Source: Cristatella mucedo | Taxonomy: Eukaryota > Bryozoa > Phylactolaemata > Cristatellidae | DNA: 64,000 bases | Direction: 5' to 3' | Assembly: GCA_009760855.2 (NCBI GenBank) | Contig: WPIO01000005.1 | Coordinates: 800,501 to 864,500, forward strand | In this document: positions 10,421 to 22,400 of the stretch, piece by piece | How positions within the stretch are numbered: position 1 is the stretch's first letter | Layout: the number at the start of each line of letters is the position of its first letter | Translations under genes and position numbers: made by a program | Notes under the pieces: model-generated | The model's database searches: none | What the model saw: only the letters and a program-made list of their open reading frames with translations | What the model was told of the DNA's origin: nothing

Positions 10421-10649
10421 TGCGTGTGCTGCGGCCTTACAGGCAAGGTCGATAATAACCCTTTCAGCGACCGGCTGCACGGTCGCCCATGCAGTCAGTG
10501 CTGGCGGGAAATCCCTTCCGGTTGAGCTTATTCTGCTATGACGTACCAAACCTTGGCAAAAATTATAAAATAAATCTCTAATTTCACTATGTTCGTAAAA
10601 TAATTAGGTATACGACTAAGTTTATGCATGTATCCTGTAGTGTGCTCAA
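10421..10649. promoter_or_regulatory. Candidate shared promoter of PPCS and ZNF706
   Basis: About 230 bases separate the PPCS start codon from the first candidate leader of the divergent ZNF706 gene. The interval contains a CRE-like TGACGT at 10539 and an AT-rich stretch. Bidirectional use is inferred from geometry alone. Confidence 0.4.
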
Positions 10650-10713
10650 CTTCCAATCAGTGTTCGTGCCGTGCCATTCTTGGCCGCCTGCGATTTCGGT
10701 AGCGCTCGTCGCC
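10650..10713 (+). other. Candidate noncoding leader exon 1a of ZNF706
   Basis: Contains CAGTGTTCGTGCCGTGCC and GCGATTTCGGTAGCGCTCG and ends CGTCGCC|GTAAGAT, a good splice donor. A second copy of this block lies at 11049-11095. The 5' limit is arbitrary. Confidence 0.4.
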
Positions 10714-11048
10714 GTAAGATATACTTTCTTTCTCTGCACGTCGTTGCATATAGCCTATTTTAGTAATCTCAGTGTAGGTCCTTGGTTTCTTAGTGCTGTA
10801 TGCTTGCTAGCTTAGCGAAAGTGACGAGGTTCAGCGCCGCCAAGACGGCTAAACTTCGCCTACTCTCCGTTTTGTGTGCCTGTTGTTAAAATCATTACTG
10901 TCGCGCGCAGGGATTCTCAAAGTCATGGCATACGGCTTGTGCATTTATGAACTGCGATGCGTTTTCATTACCGCATAGTTGACACGGTATCATGTTTGAG
11001 TCTGCTTACTCTTTCGTTCAGTAGTTCCTGCCCAGAAGGCTGTTATTC

Positions 11049-11095
11049 TCAGTGTTCGTGCTGTGCCGCTCGCGATTTCAGTGGTGCTCGTCGCC
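11049..11095 (+). other. Candidate noncoding leader exon 1b of ZNF706
   Basis: Second copy of the block at 10650-10713, again ending CGTCGCC|GTAAGAT. Either donor could join the acceptor at 11454-11455 in front of the coding exon. A transcript would be needed to show use. Confidence 0.4.
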
Positions 11096-11470
11096 GTAAG
11101 ATCTGCGCTCGTGTACTTAATGAGCGCAACGTCAAACGATTGCAAATATTGACCGGAAGATAAAATCACTAATCGTGCAAAGCTGAACTTTTCTAATTTG
11201 CAGGAAAGTCTAGTCGTAGCCAGCCAGTCGATTCATTAATTGGTCATAGCTCCGGATGAGGTCTCGACCAGCAAACGTAGTAGACTGTGCATATGATTGT
11301 GACCCCTCGCCGCTCCGTTTGGCAGCTGCGATTGTCAGTTGCTAGCTAGTGCATACACGTAGCTGCTATCCATTTGCTGTTTCTTAGTTTCTTTGCTATC
11401 CATTTGCAGTTTCTTAATTTAAATTTATTAACGTACTTTTTCTTATTTTCTTTAGGGTCTTGGACGCACG

Positions 11471-11817
11471 ATGGCTAGAGGAAAGCAAAAACTTCAAGCT
11501 CAGGCTAAGAACAACGAAAAAAAGGCTGCACAAAAGACGTCGACGTCGATAAAGGAAGTCAAGAAGGCTGCACAGGCTGCACTTTTATATAGCTGTACCG
11601 TTTGCAAGGTTGGTGTGTGTGTGTGCATTCTTGTAAACCTCGTTGTGTAGCTGCAGTGATGTTACCTTTTTGCTGAACGGGATGGTAATGTAAGGTTCTC
11701 GGTGCTTACTGCTTGTGTAGGTTCCATACCCTAGCTTCATTCCCAATGCATTAATGATGGTAAACATTACAGCTATTGTCTTCCAATCTGGCAGTGATGT
11801 GGGTCCGTGTTTATGTT

Positions 11818-11897
<80 letters not shown>

Positions 11898-14800
11898 CAC
11901 AAGCTTGTGTGCTTGCCTGGTTTGCTGCTTATAGCTAGGATAACAACTGTTGCCATGCGCTGCTTGTGAGGTATTTTATAATTAGGTTTAGCATGCTGCT
12001 GTGTCCCACTTATCATAATGGTACCACACCATAATTGTATATGCTGCAAAACATGTGCCTTTGTCTGCTTGACTGGATGGGCACTTTTGAGTCCTGGTGC
12101 TGTTCAGGCTGCCTGGAACAGATCAATCAGGTCTCAGTATTATGCTCATCTTACTGCTGGCTAGGTTCGTTCAGCTTGTGTTGCATTAGATGTTAGTTAG
12201 CCTTTCACCCATCCTAGTTCATCGGCTGTGTGGGCGTTCCTCACGTTTGCCATAGCTTCTGTCTATACTCAGCAAGCTTGTTTGGCTCAATGACCTGCAA
12301 GGATTAGATACCGTGAGTGGAAGTTTCTATCACACTAATGCAGTGGTTTGTATGCATTATGAGGTTGCCTTGTTCATGTGTTGATTATTATTTTTGTCTT
12401 TTTCCCAAATCACTACCTAGAACAGGTGGTGCAGGGTTAACTAAAGATTATTTCACCCCTGAGAGGGTTCATTCTCAAAGCCTGCAGGATGCTACTAGAA
12501 AGCTAGTAGGTATGAATACGATTAGGCATAAACTAGATTAACAAGGTATGTTAGCTCAGAGCCAAAATTAAAGTCACGCCTGTTAGTTCTTTGTAAAGTG
12601 GCTCATTGGGAATGGGCTAGAGTGCGAGCAAACTGGCTCCATGAATAATGAAATTGAATGGGGCAATGAAAGCAAATTTGTCATTTTCAGTAGCTGGTAG
12701 AGTATGTTCTACATCCATCGTTACTCTAATAAAGGTTTAAATGATAACTACCTTCCGAAGGCAGGGATTTCGACATTTGGATGCTATGGACCCATGTTCT
12801 GTGGTTGCTTCTAGAGCAGATACCTAGCATCAAAACACGGGATCTTTATTGAGAACTAGTTTTACAGAGCGTTTCAGTACCTATTATCTTAGTGGAGATA
12901 ATTTTTTTTCTTACATGCCAGTTAGCCTAAGCTCATCGCTAAGGGTGTTCAATATTTTCTCTGCTTAGCTGTTGAATTTAGTTTTAGGCCATTGCATTAA
13001 CCGAGTGGCCCTAGTCAGTCTCCTGGTTTGAATCCTGTTGAGTGTGTTTAAGTGGATAGAAAGCTCCGTGCCCAGGTAGGTCATATCAATCATCTAAAGA
13101 ATTGCTTACTAAAGTTTGGGAAACTTGTGGAGTTCAATAAGGCTGAATGGTTTCAAATGCTTTGTTCGCCCTATGCCAGAGAGGCTCCTGACAGGTGATT
13201 GTTTATCCCGTTATTTATTGTACGTTTATTTAGCACTACAAGTGAATATACTCGTACTGAAACATTGCTTGCATGTTAATGCCTAAGCTTACTTTAGATA
13301 CTGTGCATCATTGCAGAAAATGTTTACGTTTTTTATATCAGAATTGGGGCTGTTTAGGGTACCGTGGCCATTGTAGACGGCCTGGATGTTTTTGTGCTCT
13401 AGGGTATGTGCATTCACTTGGTGTTAGTGCAACTATTGAGTATATTTGCATGCTGACCCTGTGCATGTCACCCCTAACCATGTTATTCATTTTGTTTGTT
13501 TATCAAGCAGGATATTAGTCACCATTCAAATGCATTTCCCTTTGCAGCAAATGTAAAGCGCCTAGAGAGAGATTGAGTTCTTTGGGGGCGCTTTATCAAG
13601 TGCATTATTATTATATTTGCTCATGTGGATATAGTTGGCATGTAGAATTTTTCTGTAGTAATCTCTTGCTTGGTCTGTGTGTCTGCTAATGGTCTATGCG
13701 CATGTGCTTGCACTCGCTTTGTAGATCATATACTCTATTGCTTTGATCTGCCATGAGAGTCAAATATTGCACTAAGCTTACTCTTTGTATGCCTTATTAG
13801 TATGACTTTTCGAATCTGGCTGCAGCTGTTGCAGATCCTGGAGCCAAGCCAGGGGTTCATTTTCGTTTATCGGTTTGCACACTCATGTTGTCAAACTGTC
13901 TAATAGTTAAAGGATTGCCATATCTTTACTGGCTTCCCGAGCCTTGGTAATTTGGGTTTAGTTACTATTGCTGCTCACTAGTATTTGACTCCATATCTTA
14001 TTCTGTAAGCACCTCTAAAATACTTAGCTTGTTGTCATTGAGCACCAGCAGGAAATTGACTGGACTAATTTGACCACATGTTGCCCTTGCTGTTTTGCTA
14101 TGAGTTTAACAGCTACTGTCAGCCAAAACAATAATCTGATGGGTTATTTCATAGACTTGTTAGTTGGGGTATACCTTGCCTTTAACCGAAATGTACACAT
14201 CAGCTAGCTAGTTATAATTCTTGATTTCGAGAGTTTAGGCATGCACCATTTTTTGTTAAGCTTGGGTGCTTAGGATTGGCCTCTACCTCTGGAAGCTAAC
14301 TAGGTAGAATTAATACTGAAATTTGTATGAAGCCCTAAGAGAACAATCTTGTTCTAGCCACTTTATGTGTGCTAGAAAAGAAGCATATCAATTGGCAAAT
14401 AATATCATATCATTTTCTTTCTCATTTTGCGACTTCGCTGTTTGCTATTCGAACGTTTAAGCTATGTGTTCGTACACTTGTGTGCATGTTATGCTGTGCG
14501 GTGCTTTCTTATTGGAGCATTTTGTACTTGAAGCTCGGCTCGATTATGATCAATCCAGTCACTTTCTTCCTCATACCATAGCTGGTATTTGCTGCGATCT
14601 TTTGCATCTGTTCATGGGCAGCTGCTTGCTTTGACATTTATATCGCTCAAGTCAAGCTGTTTTATACCAGCAGCTGTATTTAAAAAAAGGATCTCTGTCA
14701 GTATTAATCGCAATGCCTTGATTGAACCTCATGTTAATTAATGTTAAGAGGTTGCACTTGCGTGTGGTATATAGAACCTACTAGTTGACAACTATCTTTC

Positions 14801-14903
14801 TACATTATAGTCTCAAATGCCTGATCCAAAGACCTATCGTCAGCATTTTGAAAATAAGCACCCTAAAACACCACTGCCAGCTGAACTGGAAGGTGTCAGG
14901 TAG
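11471..14903 (+). CDS. ZNF706: Zinc finger protein 706 homologue
   Basis: Two exons, 11471-11608 and 14811-14903, encode 76 residues, the same length as human ZNF706. Exon 1 gives MARGKQKLQAQAKNNEKKAA, the Lys/Ala-rich 4F5-like start, and ends CTVCK. Exon 2 gives SQMPDPKTYRQHFENKHPK and ends in ELEGVR. The junction lies exactly between CTVC-K and S-QMPDPK, as in vertebrates. One C2H2 finger is formed by Cys42, Cys45, His58 and His63. The coding exon is preceded by an acceptor (TTTTCTTATTTTCTTTAG, ending 11455), so the 5' UTR is spliced. The donor is AAG|GTTGGT and the acceptor CATTATAG. Family members are small nuclear proteins reported as transcriptional repressors; that role is from knowledge, not sequence. 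Confidence 0.95.
11822..11896 (+). repeat. (TG)n microsatellite
   Basis: About 37 uninterrupted TG units inside the single coding-region intron of ZNF706. Confidence 0.98.
13430..13616 (+). repeat. LINE-A 3' end, truncated
   Basis: Sense copy of the LINE-A 3' UTR in the ZNF706 intron. It has GCATGCTGACCCTGTGCATG, then GTAAAGCGCCTAGAGAGAG and an ATTATTATAT terminus. Confidence 0.85.
14303..14375 (-). repeat. LINE-A/SINE tail remnant
   Basis: Reads AGCCCTAAGAGAACAATCTT and then CCACTTTATGTGTGC, matching the reverse of the shared tail. Too short to tell LINE from SINE. Confidence 0.55.
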
Positions 14904-15554
14904 GCCATCAGTGCAGCTGTTTGTTACTGTGACATAATTCGATATAACGTGCTAACCATTCTATATAATGTATTTACTAGATAGTTATACTTATTTGTTG
15001 GACTGTACTCTTCACGGCCATCCTGCAGATGTAAAATTCTATGCTCTGGCAGACTGTTTGTCAGGGTGCAAGGCTGATGCTATTTTCCGAAAATGCTGCT
15101 ATGGCAGCATACCTCGTTCATTGATGAACGACTATGTAAGAATCGCTTGCTTGGCAGCCGTAGCTCAGTTTGTTCTAAGGGCAACAGTTTGTATTGGGCA
15201 GCCTTGCTTTGAAACTACACGGATAAAAAATTGAGCATGGCAGATCCCTCCTTATCTCTAGTTCTAGAAGGGAGGTCTGGCATGTAAGATGTGACAGTGA
15301 GTCCTGTAGCTTTCCATTGAGCATCTGTCATTGTAATTATTGCCAACATGTGTTTAGTGCTGTAGACACGTCCTTTCTTCCCCTCTCCAGATAGGAGGAC
15401 TGGGACCACAACACTTTCAAATATAGTCATCAAAATCTTATAAATGGTTACCAGATGGCAATGTAGATGCCATCTCAACCAAGACATGTTCTAAAAGAAA
15501 ACCGTTAGCTGCTGTAAGGTCCTTGATGTTGTTATATGTTAAGAAAAATATATA
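14904..15554. other. ZNF706 3' flank
   Basis: Probable 3' UTR and spacer. Nothing else is recognised, and no strong polyadenylation signal is seen. Confidence 0.4.
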
Positions 15555-15770
15555 ATTAGTTTGTTTAGTGTCCTAAGAGAACTTGATAATAATAATATCA
15601 TACGTTTGATATTTATATAGCACCCTCAGAAAAATCAATCTATTTCTAGGCACTTAGCATTTAATTTAATCTCTATCCTGGTGCTTTGCATGTTTTTCAT
15701 AGCTCGAACCTTCGGCCTTGGATGTTTAAGGCAAACACCTTATCCCTCAGCCAAGATATGGTAAATATGT
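15555..15770 (-). repeat. SINE family 1 copy, plus a tail remnant
   Basis: On the minus strand 15770-15660 reads as a tRNA-like head with GATAAGGTGTTTGCCTTAAA and GGTTCGAGCTATG, then a tail GATAGAGATTAAA. A second tail block (15590-15660, AATAATA terminus) is joined to it. Confidence 0.65.
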
Positions 15771-15829
15771 GCAAGAATCGACGTCAACTCCTACGTTTAG
15801 ATATGGCTGAAATGAGATGCTTGTTTTGC

Positions 15830-17140
15830 CTAATCTTTCGGCAACTTTTGGTACTATCGATAACCAAGTCCTTCTTGAGCACCTTTTATCTCTCCTAGGC
15901 ATCACTAGCACTGCATTGCAACGGCTCAGTTCCTATCTCAGTCGGAGACTCCAGAGTATTGATTTGAATGGGAAAAGACCATCCGAGGACCCACTGAAGT
16001 ATGGGGTACCTCAAGGCTCCGTGCTGGGTCCCATTTTTTCTGGGTTAATTTTCTTTCTCTCCCTCTTGTCGGTGTGATTGACAGCTACAACCTAGGCTTT
16101 CACAACTATGCAGATGACACTCGGGTATAGCTTTGCTTTAATCTATCCCGGCCCTCCGGCACGTCCTAGTCTCTCAATTTCCTTTCTGCGTATATTGCTG
16201 ACATCCTCACATCGTTGTCAGCAAACTATCTTAAATTCAAGGATAAAACCAACTCTCCAGTTATGGGCGAACCAAGTGTGATTCGAAAATTGGAAAGGTC
16301 AATGCTTGCAATCGGTTCTGCCAGCGTATGTCCTGTTGAATCTGCACGAAATCTATGTGTCCTGTCCTATTCCAAAATGATTTTTCATTAGATGACCACA
16401 TCAGCTCTACGGTGAAGTCTGCGTACTTTCAGTTATATAACATCGCTAAAATTCCTGCTAGCTTAGGCTGGGATACTAAATCTAAATTGGTCCATGCAGT
16501 TGCCACATCCGGTCTCGACTTATGTAACTCACTACTTGCTGGCCTACCGACCTGTTCTATCATGCACTTACTGCTGGTGCAAAACTCGCCAGCTAGGCTT
16601 GTCTGTCGTGAGCATCAGAGTTGCCACATCACACCATTTCATTTCTACCTGCACCGGCTCCCAGTCAAGCATCGACTTCCAGGTTCTGTCACTCGCTTGT
16701 AGGTCTCTTCAATATTTGGCTACACCCTACCAATCGGATCTACTCCATCAACAGGCTGACCGTCGTGCCACTTGCTTTTCTGAATCTGATTATCTATCGA
16801 TACTTCATACGAACCTCAAATCCTTTGGAGGCTGTGCTTTAGTTCATATTCTTCCATAGTCGGGAACTCACTTCGATTGGCAAGACGACTCACTCTGAAT
16901 TGACATTTAAAAAGAAGCTAAAACCCATATTTATCATAGCATTTATTAGGTCTGAGATTTGTCCTTTGTGTGTTTTTGCTTGTGGAGACTGCATACTGCC
17001 ACAAACCATATTTGCATGCCGGCCCTGTGCATGTAACCCCTAAACATGTTAATCGTACTATCTTTGCACCAAATGTTAAGAGCCTAGAAAGAGATCGAGG
17101 TCTCTGATGGCTCTATATCAAATGTATTATTGTTATTATT
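15830..17140 (+). mobile_element. LINE-A fragment: RT core to 3' tail
   Basis: Sense copy. GVPQGSVLGPIF (RT motif before the palm) lies near 16005. It is followed by a damaged palm (NYADDTRV), then YFQLYNIAKI, LDLCNSLLAGLPTCS, CREHQSCHITPFHFYLHRL and a full 3' UTR ending ATCAAATGTATTATTGTTATT. Many frameshifts. Confidence 0.85.
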
Positions 17141-17849
17141 ATCCTTTGCCATGATTGATGTGTGGCCTAGAACCCAGACCTTGCTTTGGGGCATCATCTG
17201 CTTGATGCTCTGGAAGATGATGCCTTTGACACATTGTAGCTGTTGATGGCCGTATTCAGTCGGCGAATGAAGAGAAGCTGCCATCGGAGCAGCCGTTGGA
17301 TCCTGCTACCAACTGCCGTGTGAATACAGGCCTTGCTGAAGCTTTGCTTTTGTATTATGTATTTCATCGAGAGGTACCAAGGATTGTGGGATACTTTTTT
17401 ATTGCAAATACTTACATTTGCTTGTAAAGCTGCAATGCAAAAGCATATTAATCATTTGCATGGATGCAGCAATAAAAAAAAAGTGCTGAGTATCTAAACC
17501 AACTTATCTATTCACATGCTTTTGTCTCTGATATTCGAAACGTTGCAATGCACCATCAGCAGATTTACATACATTAACTGGTGGTATTCTGGTGGTTTTG
17601 TTGCTACAGACGACATGTCAAGATCATCATGGTATTTTATAATGCCTAATATATTAAAGAAACGACAAATTTAGTAGCACTATCTGGCCCCTTGGTGAAG
17701 AGTCGAAACTAAGAACTGGCAGTATCCTTAAGTAGTTTAATTGTAGATTGCTGGTAGTTGGTCCAGTCGCAGTGAGTGCTGTCAATATACTAGATCTTAA
17801 ATTTATTAAATGATACTTTTGTGCTTATGATATAATCAAGCGTTAAATT
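17141..17849. other. No feature recognised
   Basis: AT-rich spacer with no supported gene, RNA or repeat. Confidence 0.5.
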
Positions 17850-18068
17850 GTGTCTAAAGAGGATTTGATTCTTATCGAGGCACTTTATCCATACCAAGAA
17901 GTTGGTATCATATTAACTGATTGTCGAACATTAAGTGCACAGCTGTACAATACATTGCACAGAAAGACAATTCACATCGATGAAGCATTCAATGAGGAAT
18001 GTTTAGGTTATTTGTTTTGTTTTGAAGGCGAAGACAAAAGATACTATATCAGCAAACCAACTGGCTAG
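17850..18068 (+). CDS. Unidentified open frame, possible exon
   Basis: A 72-codon frame reads VSKEDLILIEALYPYQEVG and ends in KRYYISKPTG. It begins at GTG after a stop and has no ATG. The composition (acidic, few rare residues, alternating hydrophobic pattern) looks coding rather than random, but I see no clear acceptor, donor or family. It could be an exon fragment or a relic of a mobile element. Confidence 0.25.
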   Translation: MSKEDLILIEALYPYQEVGIILTDCRTLSAQLYNTLHRKTIHIDEAFNEECLGYLFCFEGEDKRYYISKPTG

Positions 18069-18124
18069 AGGTGCATATAATCTGTTATGTTAGTTATGCA
18101 GAAGAGCCAAGTTATAACAAAATA

Positions 18125-18268
18125 ATGTGATTAAATATAATTCATTTATATAGCGCCCCAAGAGAACTTAATCTCTATTCAGGTGCTTCACATATGCCTC
18201 GGGGCTTGAGCCCACGACCTCAGTCAGACCTTGGTCTGGGCGAGCACCTTTACCGCTAGTTCAAACCA
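18125..18268 (-). repeat. SINE family 1, full-length copy
   Basis: Near-identical to 305-450: the tail GCGCCCCAAGAGAACTTAAT, GGGGCTTGAGCCCACGACC (B box in reverse) and the A-box region follow in order. The high identity suggests recent activity. Confidence 0.85.
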
Positions 18269-18880
18269 GCTCGACAAAAGTCTCAGTGATTTAATTAAAA
18301 CAAATGCCAGCATGGAATATCACCACAAAAATTCTCAGCCAAACTACCATTAGCATCCCTCCACTGAAAGGTATGAATCTTGGCATTAAAGGCTGACCGA
18401 GTTTCTGTTTAGGCTTCTGTAGCAGTGTTTAGACACTTAGCACATAAGTTTATTGACGAGTATTGGCCGATTCCAACAAAACTCTTGCTGCAGTTCACCA
18501 AGAATGCTGTTGGTTGCTGTCTGGAGGCTCACTGGTGGCTACTTTGCACCTGTGTGTAGGGAAAGTGCCACTTACTGGGGCATACCGATAATAACTTGCT
18601 CCATTATCAGTCAGCTTAGAGGCATTGGTATCCGAACAAAGATCACTGAACGTAAAACATAATGCACCACTAGTCTTGACCAAAAAAGGCTACAGCAAAC
18701 CTACCTTTAAGTTGATAACTAATAGTGGTCGACTGCCGAACTTGGCTAAATGCTCAGTTATGAACTGAGCAGTGCAGCCTGGTCAACCAGATAAGTCCTA
18801 GTAGAGCTCGACTATCCTATACTGACTGGCAAGTAAATTGCCCAGCCCACTCGTGACACTGTAATCCTATTAATCAAACG
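18269..18880. other. No feature recognised
   Basis: No supported gene. Two short overlapping frames on opposite strands around 18453-18683 are taken as chance. Confidence 0.5.
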
Positions 18881-19200
18881 TTGATAGAGCCCTAAGAACT
18901 AAATCTCTTGCTATGCACCTTACGTACGGAAAACAAGAATGCGGGATCAATAATCGGAATACATATTAAATAACCATATTTTATAAAAAAAAATTGATGC
19001 AATTCATTTGCATAGTGTCCAAAAGGAGCCTAATCTCTACTCATGTGCTTCACATATGCAGAAGGGTTCGAGTCCATGCCACGGTCGTCAAATGTGAGCG
19101 CCTTACCCCAGCCGAGCCAGGCTGGCATAAAAATTCTTTTCAATAGCGCCATGAGACCCAAATCTATATCTAACTGGTGCTTTACAGCTGGCTGTGCTTA
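18881..19200 (-). repeat. Cluster of SINE family 1 pieces and tails
   Basis: Tail remnant at 18885-18940 (GAGCCCTAAGAACTAAATC). A degraded SINE at 19005-19115 has GGGTTCGAGTCCATGCC. A third tail lies at 19140-19195 (AGCGCCATGAGACCC). All are reversed. Confidence 0.6.
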
Positions 19201-19259
19201 AAGAGATAACCGGGAGTCAATGAGAAGCCAGTTGCCATGCCTAAACAAGCATGCGAAAA

Positions 19260-19425
19260 ATCGTAAGCTGATTTAGCAGCCTCGTCTGTATAGTGACTGA
19301 ACAGACTTCACGGCTATCAGCACAGCTTTGAGTGGAAAATAAAGGATCGACCACTGCAGGACCCGACCCCACAACCTGAGTCGTGAAGATTGAGTGCATT
19401 ATTCGGTGGGCAAAGACCCAGTATC
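19260..19425 (-). repeat. SINE family 2 copy
   Basis: Reads CTGATTTAGCAGCCTCG, TATAGTGAC, AGGATCGACCACTGCAGGA and CCGACCCCACAACC. This matches, in reverse, the copy at 61267-61440. Confidence 0.65.
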
Positions 19426-22400
19426 AAACGCACATAAGAAGGCATTTACAGGTGCTGAATAGTAGGGCCTTAAGTTTACGACAGCACTTGTAACCAAGTT
19501 CTAGGGGCAGAGGCTATTTCTCGCCCAGCCGAGCCATGCTCTGGCCACGCCGCCGTTCGCCAATCACGCCGCTGAGCTAGGGCATGAAGAGCGGCCGTTT
19601 GATCAAACCTCCTTATAAGAATATTGAATGCGTTAGCAGCACCAGGGAACTAAACACAACTACTGTAGTCCTGGGTACATTAGGTTACGTGTGGGGACAC
19701 AACAAACACGATGCCATCCTTCCAGACGTGGGAGGACATTCTCGAACCTGAGCAATCTTGAAGACGGCAGCAATCCACAAAAGTATCAGCTAAGACTACA
19801 TTGGTACGATATTGGTTACAGAAACGAGGATTTACTAGCACGGTAAATCTCAGCTCGTCGATGGTTCCAGCTCACGGAAGAGTAGGACTACGAACAATAC
19901 GCTAAAGGGAACTCTGGATATACTAGTGAGCTTGTCTTCGTTATCTTTAGCCCAGCTCGGGCATTGGGCCCTCGATGCATTGCCTGGGCGACCACGTCAT
20001 CGGCGAACGCCCGACACCCTCAGAGTGTATAGCAGGGTGAGACCAAGAGCCTCCCACACCCACGATTTCTCCGGCCAACGTTAGGTCTGCAAAGCCAGAT
20101 TACGTTGCGTCATCGACTATCCGGAGTAGCCTACAGGTCTGGCCCCGGCCTAGCGGGTGACCTAAACCACATTACAGCCGTCCCAGCCAACCGAACCTCA
20201 CCCGGGTGCAATTCTTTGGTTGCGTAGTCAGGATTCTTTCGGACGTCATGATCCCATAAATAGTGTATTTTGGTGAGAGAGATTAATGAGTAGCCATGTT
20301 TGATTGACATGGTATCAAGAGGTTTGAGCAAAGCAGATGCATTTGGCCATTGATTCGTGTAGTCAACTCATCAAGACAAGAGCGAAAAAGTACTCCGTGA
20401 AAGCCTCTGTCAAGATGTGCTAGCCTCACTAAGCATACTTTGTCTTGCATGATCTTTAATGTATACAATTCTGATATGCTTGCAGGGTGATACAGGGGGG
20501 AAAAGATCCTTGAAGCTCGCCTTCGTAAGAATTTGGCGAGAGCCAACTGACAACTCAAGCAGCGGAAACTTCTCAACGGTGGAGCCTTCCAAACGTCGAA
20601 CTGTAAGAGCGAGCATGATGCATCCATATATTTCCTAATCCACCACCCCTGTTTCAGAATGCACTAAGCCTCGGTTCCCAATCTTACTGATAGGGATCAG
20701 CCATCTTCATTAGAGAGCAACAAGATAAACGGCATAGAAAATATTGTAGATACAGATGCCAAATGCACGGATGCGGCTGAGGTTTGAAGGCCGTACTTCT
20801 CTAACCTGATAGACGCAAGTTATCTTATCAGAGATCTTAGTACTACCTAGTCTTATGCTGAGCTTCTGAAATAAAGGCTCGATGAGTGAAACTTTTGGAT
20901 GAAAGTTTGAAAGGAACAGATCATAAAAGCGTCTCCAAAAGTGTTTCAACTTCTTCAGACGGCTAGATGGGCTGTGCCTCTGCAACAATGTGGTCGGTCT
21001 ATTCGAGGCTGCTGGAATTCTCCTGTACTAATCTGCGTAAATGTAACCTATTCGTAGAATGTCCATTCAGGATCCTCGGAGCCTTGCTGCTTCATAACGA
21101 GAAAAAGTACCTGTCTCTTCTTATTGCTAATGCAGCTCAGATGCGCCTAGATGCACCTTGAACTAATGCACCTCAAAGCGGACTATACCAGTGCTTATAT
21201 ATTGCTGAATGGCTTGAAGTATGGTGACTATGGGTGAGAGGTCTTTGGAGACTTCAAAATGATGTCATTCCTGATGTGCCTCTGTGGTAGTTTTGTGAAG
21301 ATCTGTGTCCTCTATGCCTATAGAGCAGGCGGCGTATTAAGGCGCACTATCATTAAAAAGAATGGCCACGCCTGACTGAGTTCTATGTAGTGGAGAACTA
21401 CATCAAGTTGGAGCTGCTGGTAGACCATAGGAATGTGCTGATACCACCGCCGCGCCTCACGTTAGGCTCAAGTTAGGCCGCATCAAGCACTTCGCCACGG
21501 CTCTAGACAGTTAGCCCATAGCTTTTAAATGCCTCAAAAAGACGGTTTTTCTCCGCTGTCGGAGGCAAAGGTCAGACCTTGTATCTCTGTCGGAAAAAAA
21601 GAAAAGAAGATCATTGAGTGTGACGAATTCGCCAAAAAAGCTAAACAGTAAGAAGAAGGTTGTCTGGAAATATTTCATTCTAACGGTTCATCCCTTTCTG
21701 GGCAATTGCAAGACAAAGACTATGAGCAGCTGGTTCATACTCTAGTTAAGAATTATAGCAAAAACATTTACACTGCAAAAATGCCGCAATATGATACGGA
21801 ATTCTCTCCAAGTCCACATCCTTCAAGTTCATTTTCTCAAATTTGCGAAAAACGTAGTTTGCTCAGTGGAGCAAGGCGAGAGCTGTCGCCAGGTTATGCT
21901 GGAATTCACGGCATCCCTTAAGACTGTGCTAACTGCATTACGTACCTTTTTTTGTCGCCTGAAGTGATGGCCGGCAGTTCCGCACTTTCCTGCTTTCGCC
22001 TGGACCAGCTGAGCTAAGGTTCTGGAAAGCTGAGAGGTGTGCGTGATCGGCCGGAAGGTGTGCTGCGTCTGCCTTTGTTATGCATGGACATGCAAAAATA
22101 GAATCTACCCGCGATTCCTGAATTATATTATATTATGCTACCCTGAATAGGTGCATAAAATATATTTCATATAGTTGTAAAGGTGGTCAGCATTTCTTTA
22201 CGTTACTCTCACAAATCTCAATGCTGACTCACTACCAGCACTGACTAATAAATTTCATACAGTTTGATTTATGATAATTCTATAAGAAAATTATTAAATG
22301 TAGTTTTGCACAAGAATTATTATAGATCCCATTCAGGTTTTTATTCATTTAATATGAACTCTAAGCTTGGCAGTCCGTGTGGCGGGCTCATTGGCTAGGT

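Noticed and set aside
10421..10549. N-terminal extension of PPCS by 43 residues
   Set aside because: The frame is open but contains no ATG. The start at 10420 gives the normal family length.
11754..11969. Frame rich in Cys-Val dipeptides
   Set aside because: Translation of the (TG)n microsatellite.
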